The position numbers and the translations under genes were made by a program. Below the pieces are notes generated by a model that had not been told where the DNA came from, did no database searches, and saw only the letters and a list, made by a program, of their open reading frames with translations. Source: Gammaproteobacteria bacterium (GTDB taxonomy: Bacteria > Pseudomonadota > Gammaproteobacteria > SZUA-229). Taken from it: a DNA stretch of 9,402 nt. Of this stretch, positions 7,375 through 9,402 are shown in pieces. Numbering within the stretch: the first letter of the stretch is position 1; each line of letters opens with the position of its first letter. The stretch is from contig JAESSQ010000056.1 of the NCBI GenBank assembly GCA_016764035.1, forward strand, positions 1-9,402, given 5' to 3'.

Positions 7375-8772
7375 TTAGAAACCACCTGAAAGATAGTTCA
7401 GTGACTTCAAACCATGCGGGTCAGCTGTATCAGCTTCGATAACTTCATCATAATGAGGATGCCTTGGACCACATAATTCATAATGGACATGCTCATCTCC
7501 ATCTTCGCCATCACCATCAACAGCTTCAGGACAAAACTCAGCAACATTACCAGATAAAATCGCTTCAGTTTTAAGCTGAACGCCATGATAACCGAAGAAT
7601 GTACCCAGAACCATTACACCAGGTGTACGTGTTGGATCGTTATTACCGGTGATAGCCGTGGTTGGTACTGCACCACGAAGCGATGCGTACATACGTGTAC
7701 CAAAGGCTGAACGATCAAGGACATCTGCAGCTGGGTTAGCAACTTCATCTGTTTCAAGATCAATAGTATTTACAACCCTTGCACTACGTGGCTCGATAAC
7801 ATGAATGTCATCATCAAGGCGCATTACCTGCCAAAGAAAAAAACCGCCAATACCGGCAAATTGAGCACCATGTACATCACCACCTTCCTCAGCCGTTTCA
7901 GGTAGATCTACAGTTTTAACGGGACCCGTTTTATTGTTGTTGTATGCATGACGAAACTTAAACTTGTAAGCTTTTTCATCATCCGCTGGATCTTTAGAAC
8001 CGGCATTCGTCCACATGTATTTGCCATCCTTAGAGTTAACCAGACCACAACCTACTGCAGTACCAGCAAATGCATCACGTATTTTCATGTTCCTTGAATT
8101 AAGTACCAGAACACCACTTGGTGAACCTTTAACAGTAACGTATAACAATTTGCCGTTAGTACTGTAATTATTACAGATAGGAACACCATTTAAAATACCA
8201 TCCGCAATAGCACTATCGATAGCATCTCTTGCAACGGTACCTGGTCTAACTCTTTTTGCAATTTTAAGATCAGCCAATGGATATGAACCTATGATGTTAT
8301 GAACATCACCACCATGAGGATCTTGACTTACCTTAACCAATTGCTTCTGACCAATAGAAGAACAGGCAATTTCAGTGTTTTGTGGATTACCACCACACAT
8401 ATGCAAACTGCTAGAACTCACTTGTAAAGAGTCAACAAGTGTAGGTGCATGCGTGCCACCGTTCGTTTTAAGGATATCCATCTGACCACCTAAGTATGCC
8501 AAATGTGCACGACTGTTAGGATTCAAGCCGCTGTGATTTGTAAAACCGATGAGATGCATGCGAGTGCTGTTCGCACCACCCAGGGTAGTAAGATCGATTA
8601 TATCTTCAACAGCGTCGAAAGACGGGTCATTCAACTCAGCCTGGTCAAAAATGTAGAGTTTACCATCTTGCTGGTCACCTACCCACACCTCGCCAAAACT
8701 GAAAGCGTAAGCAGTACTCACTGACGCGGCAAGAGCCACACCAGCAGCAATTGCTGTGATTTTTATATTCAT
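7375..8772 (-). CDS. secreted beta-propeller-like protein of unknown function
   Basis: A 465-residue exported protein. Residues 1-23 are a classical Sec signal peptide (one Lys, hydrophobic core, cleavage expected after AYA). The mature part has recurring strand-like units that resemble propeller blades, such as EVWVGDQQDGKLYIFDQ (28-44), LLYVTVKGSPSGVLVLNSR (209-227) and DDDIHVIEPRSARVVNTIDL (320-339). I cannot place it in a named family. Six cysteines (126, 137, 200, 242, 414, 434) could form three disulfides. GGDVH occurs twice (154-158, 297-301) and DPHG twice (151-154, 451-454). The tail at 415-440 is very acidic and His-rich (DGDGEDGDEHVHYELCGPRH), suggesting metal binding. No membrane anchor or sorting tail is visible. 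A strong Shine-Dalgarno TGAGGA (complement of 8779-8784) lies 6 nt before the ATG. The gene stands alone, convergent with the ankyrin gene. Confidence 0.82.
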   Translation of the reverse strand: MNIKITAIAAGVALAASVSTAYAFSFGEVWVGDQQDGKLYIFDQAELNDPSFDAVEDIIDLTTLGGANSTRMHLIGFTNHSGLNPNSRAHLAYLGGQMDILKTNGGTHAPTLVDSLQVSSSSLHMCGGNPQNTEIACSSIGQKQLVKVSQDPHGGDVHNIIGSYPLADLKIAKRVRPGTVARDAIDSAIADGILNGVPICNNYSTNGKLLYVTVKGSPSGVLVLNSRNMKIRDAFAGTAVGCGLVNSKDGKYMWTNAGSKDPADDEKAYKFKFRHAYNNNKTGPVKTVDLPETAEEGGDVHGAQFAGIGGFFLWQVMRLDDDIHVIEPRSARVVNTIDLETDEVANPAADVLDRSAFGTRMYASLRGAVPTTAITGNNDPTRTPGVMVLGTFFGYHGVQLKTEAILSGNVAEFCPEAVDGDGEDGDEHVHYELCGPRHPHYDEVIEADTADPHGLKSLNYLSGGF

Positions 8773-8989
8773 ATTTTTTCCTCATTTCATTTAATCTTTC
8801 AACGTAAAACGCAAAAGACAGGTAACGCCAAATTCAACACACCGCGCCGAACCCAACACACAATATTTATTAAAAAGTAAACTTTAGTAAAATTTGATAC
8901 TTTAAAAAAGATAAAAACTAATTGAACTAAATAAAAATTAAGGAATCAGAACTTCTAATATCGCTGACCGATATATTACCTATAGAACA

Positions 8990-9012
8990 ACATGTTACGA
9001 AAAGTATCATGT
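8990..9012. repeat. imperfect inverted repeat ACATGTTAC / GTATCATGT
   Basis: Two 9-nt arms (8990-8998 and 9004-9012) pair with a single T-T mismatch around the 5-nt loop GAAAA. No T-run follows on the plus strand, so a terminator role is unlikely. It lies about 220 bp upstream of the propeller gene start and may be an operator or part of a structured RNA. Confidence 0.4.
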
Positions 9013-9126
9013 GTTTATTACTTTAAGCTCATTTAGTTTATCTTATGTAAAGATTGATTATCACTCTATAAAAACCATAAAAAACAGTTACATAGAATAA
9101 AAACAACCCTATACACAATTCTTTTT

Positions 9127-9140
9127 GCTGTCAATACAGC
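9127..9140. repeat. short hairpin GCTGT-CAAT-ACAGC
   Basis: A perfect 5-bp stem with a 4-nt loop. The T-run lies before the stem on the plus strand (9121-9126 includes TTTTT), and no T-run follows on either strand, so it is not an intrinsic terminator. The sequence GCTGTCA recurs at 9173-9179, inside the loop of the next inverted repeat. Confidence 0.35.
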
Positions 9141-9161
9141 TCGTCACTTGCTCGCAATAAC

Positions 9162-9200
9162 AAACATGATTCGCTGTCACTGCAAATTTTAGTCATGTTT
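9162..9200. repeat. inverted repeat AAACATGATT / AGTCATGTTT
   Basis: Ten-nt arms (9162-9171 and 9191-9200) pair fully if one position is counted as a T-G wobble, around a 19-nt loop. The outer 8 bp, AAACATGA and TCATGTTT, are a perfect inverted repeat. The CATG core is shared with the inverted repeat at 8990-9012. A regulatory dyad or the stem of an unannotated small RNA are both possible; nothing here decides between them. Confidence 0.4.
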
Positions 9201-9402
9201 AGTAACCATTAATTGAAATATCATGCGGCGATTTTCACTCATTAAATTCATATACAGCAGTATGATTTTATACTTACATAATAATGAATATTTCCTCTTG
9301 CGCCAGAGCTTAATCAGGCATATTGTTACGCCCTAAAAATAATGTCGCTACACACCATATTTATCAATAATGTTAGCGCAGTAGTTAAACCCAGGGGACC
9401 GA

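Larger units (their letters stand above)
8773..9402. other. long AT-rich intergenic region with no convincing gene
   Basis: About 630 bp upstream of the propeller gene. No frame of useful length is open: the best is a 37-codon ORF at 9223-9336 without a ribosome site. The region should contain the promoter and leader of the propeller gene, but I see no -35/-10 pair I would defend; a small dyad AAAGT-AA-ACTTT (8874-8885) lies about 100 bp upstream of its start. Three inverted repeats cluster between 8990 and 9200. The right edge leaves a few open codons in both directions, but too few to call a gene. Confidence 0.6.

Noticed and set aside
9223..9336. 37-codon plus-strand ORF starting MRRFSLIKF
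   Set aside because: No Shine-Dalgarno site, and a length expected by chance in AT-rich DNA. It could be a small peptide only if conserved.
9326..9402. Open codons at the right edge on both strands (plus from the ATG at 9342; minus ending at TAA 9326-9328)
   Set aside because: The two readings overlap and exclude each other. Each has about 20-24 codons and no ribosome site or recognisable motif, so neither can be called a partial gene.

Overview
The window looks like a chromosomal segment of an AT-rich gammaproteobacterium (roughly 40% GC by eye). This rests on family resemblance only: a GspC-type inner-membrane component of a type II secretion system, a SulP transporter of the short proteobacterial type, an SLC13/TrkA_C permease, a Lol-sorted lipoprotein, and clear Shine-Dalgarno sites on two of the five genes. 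I cannot name a genus. There are no rRNA, tRNA, CRISPR, insertion-sequence or phage signatures.

Layout. Positions 1-119 hold a possible 3' end of a plus-strand gene and a striking 7-bp tandem repeat (TTTTTGG, seven units). Positions 120-3692 carry two minus-strand anion-transporter genes in the order SulP, then SLC13 permease, separated by 63 bp containing an 8-bp inverted repeat. They are probably co-transcribed. Positions 3693-3908 are a divergent promoter region with a good TATAAT box and a CAGTAT-N8-ATACTG dyad. Positions 3909-7252 carry two plus-strand genes: an orphan GspC-like protein starting at TTG, and a 798-residue lipoprotein made almost entirely of ankyrin repeats. The gap is 77 bp with no terminator. 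A bidirectional terminator at 7316-7346 closes this unit and also the convergent gene at 7375-8772, which encodes a secreted beta-propeller-like protein with six cysteines and an acidic, histidine-rich tail. Positions 8773-9402 are about 630 bp of AT-rich sequence without a convincing gene but with several inverted repeats.

How the genes may work together. The two transporters probably move inorganic or small organic anions (sulfate, bicarbonate or dicarboxylate) across the inner membrane; the substrate cannot be read from sequence. The GspC-like protein would link the inner-membrane type II secretion platform to the outer-membrane secretin from the periplasm. Its only operon partner is the large ankyrin lipoprotein, predicted to sit in the outer membrane facing the periplasm. 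A functional link between these two is the most interesting hypothesis here, but it is inference. The propeller protein is exported by Sec; whether it is a type II substrate is unknown. I see no clearly new multi-gene system; the best leads are the gspC/ankyrin pair and the unclassified propeller protein.
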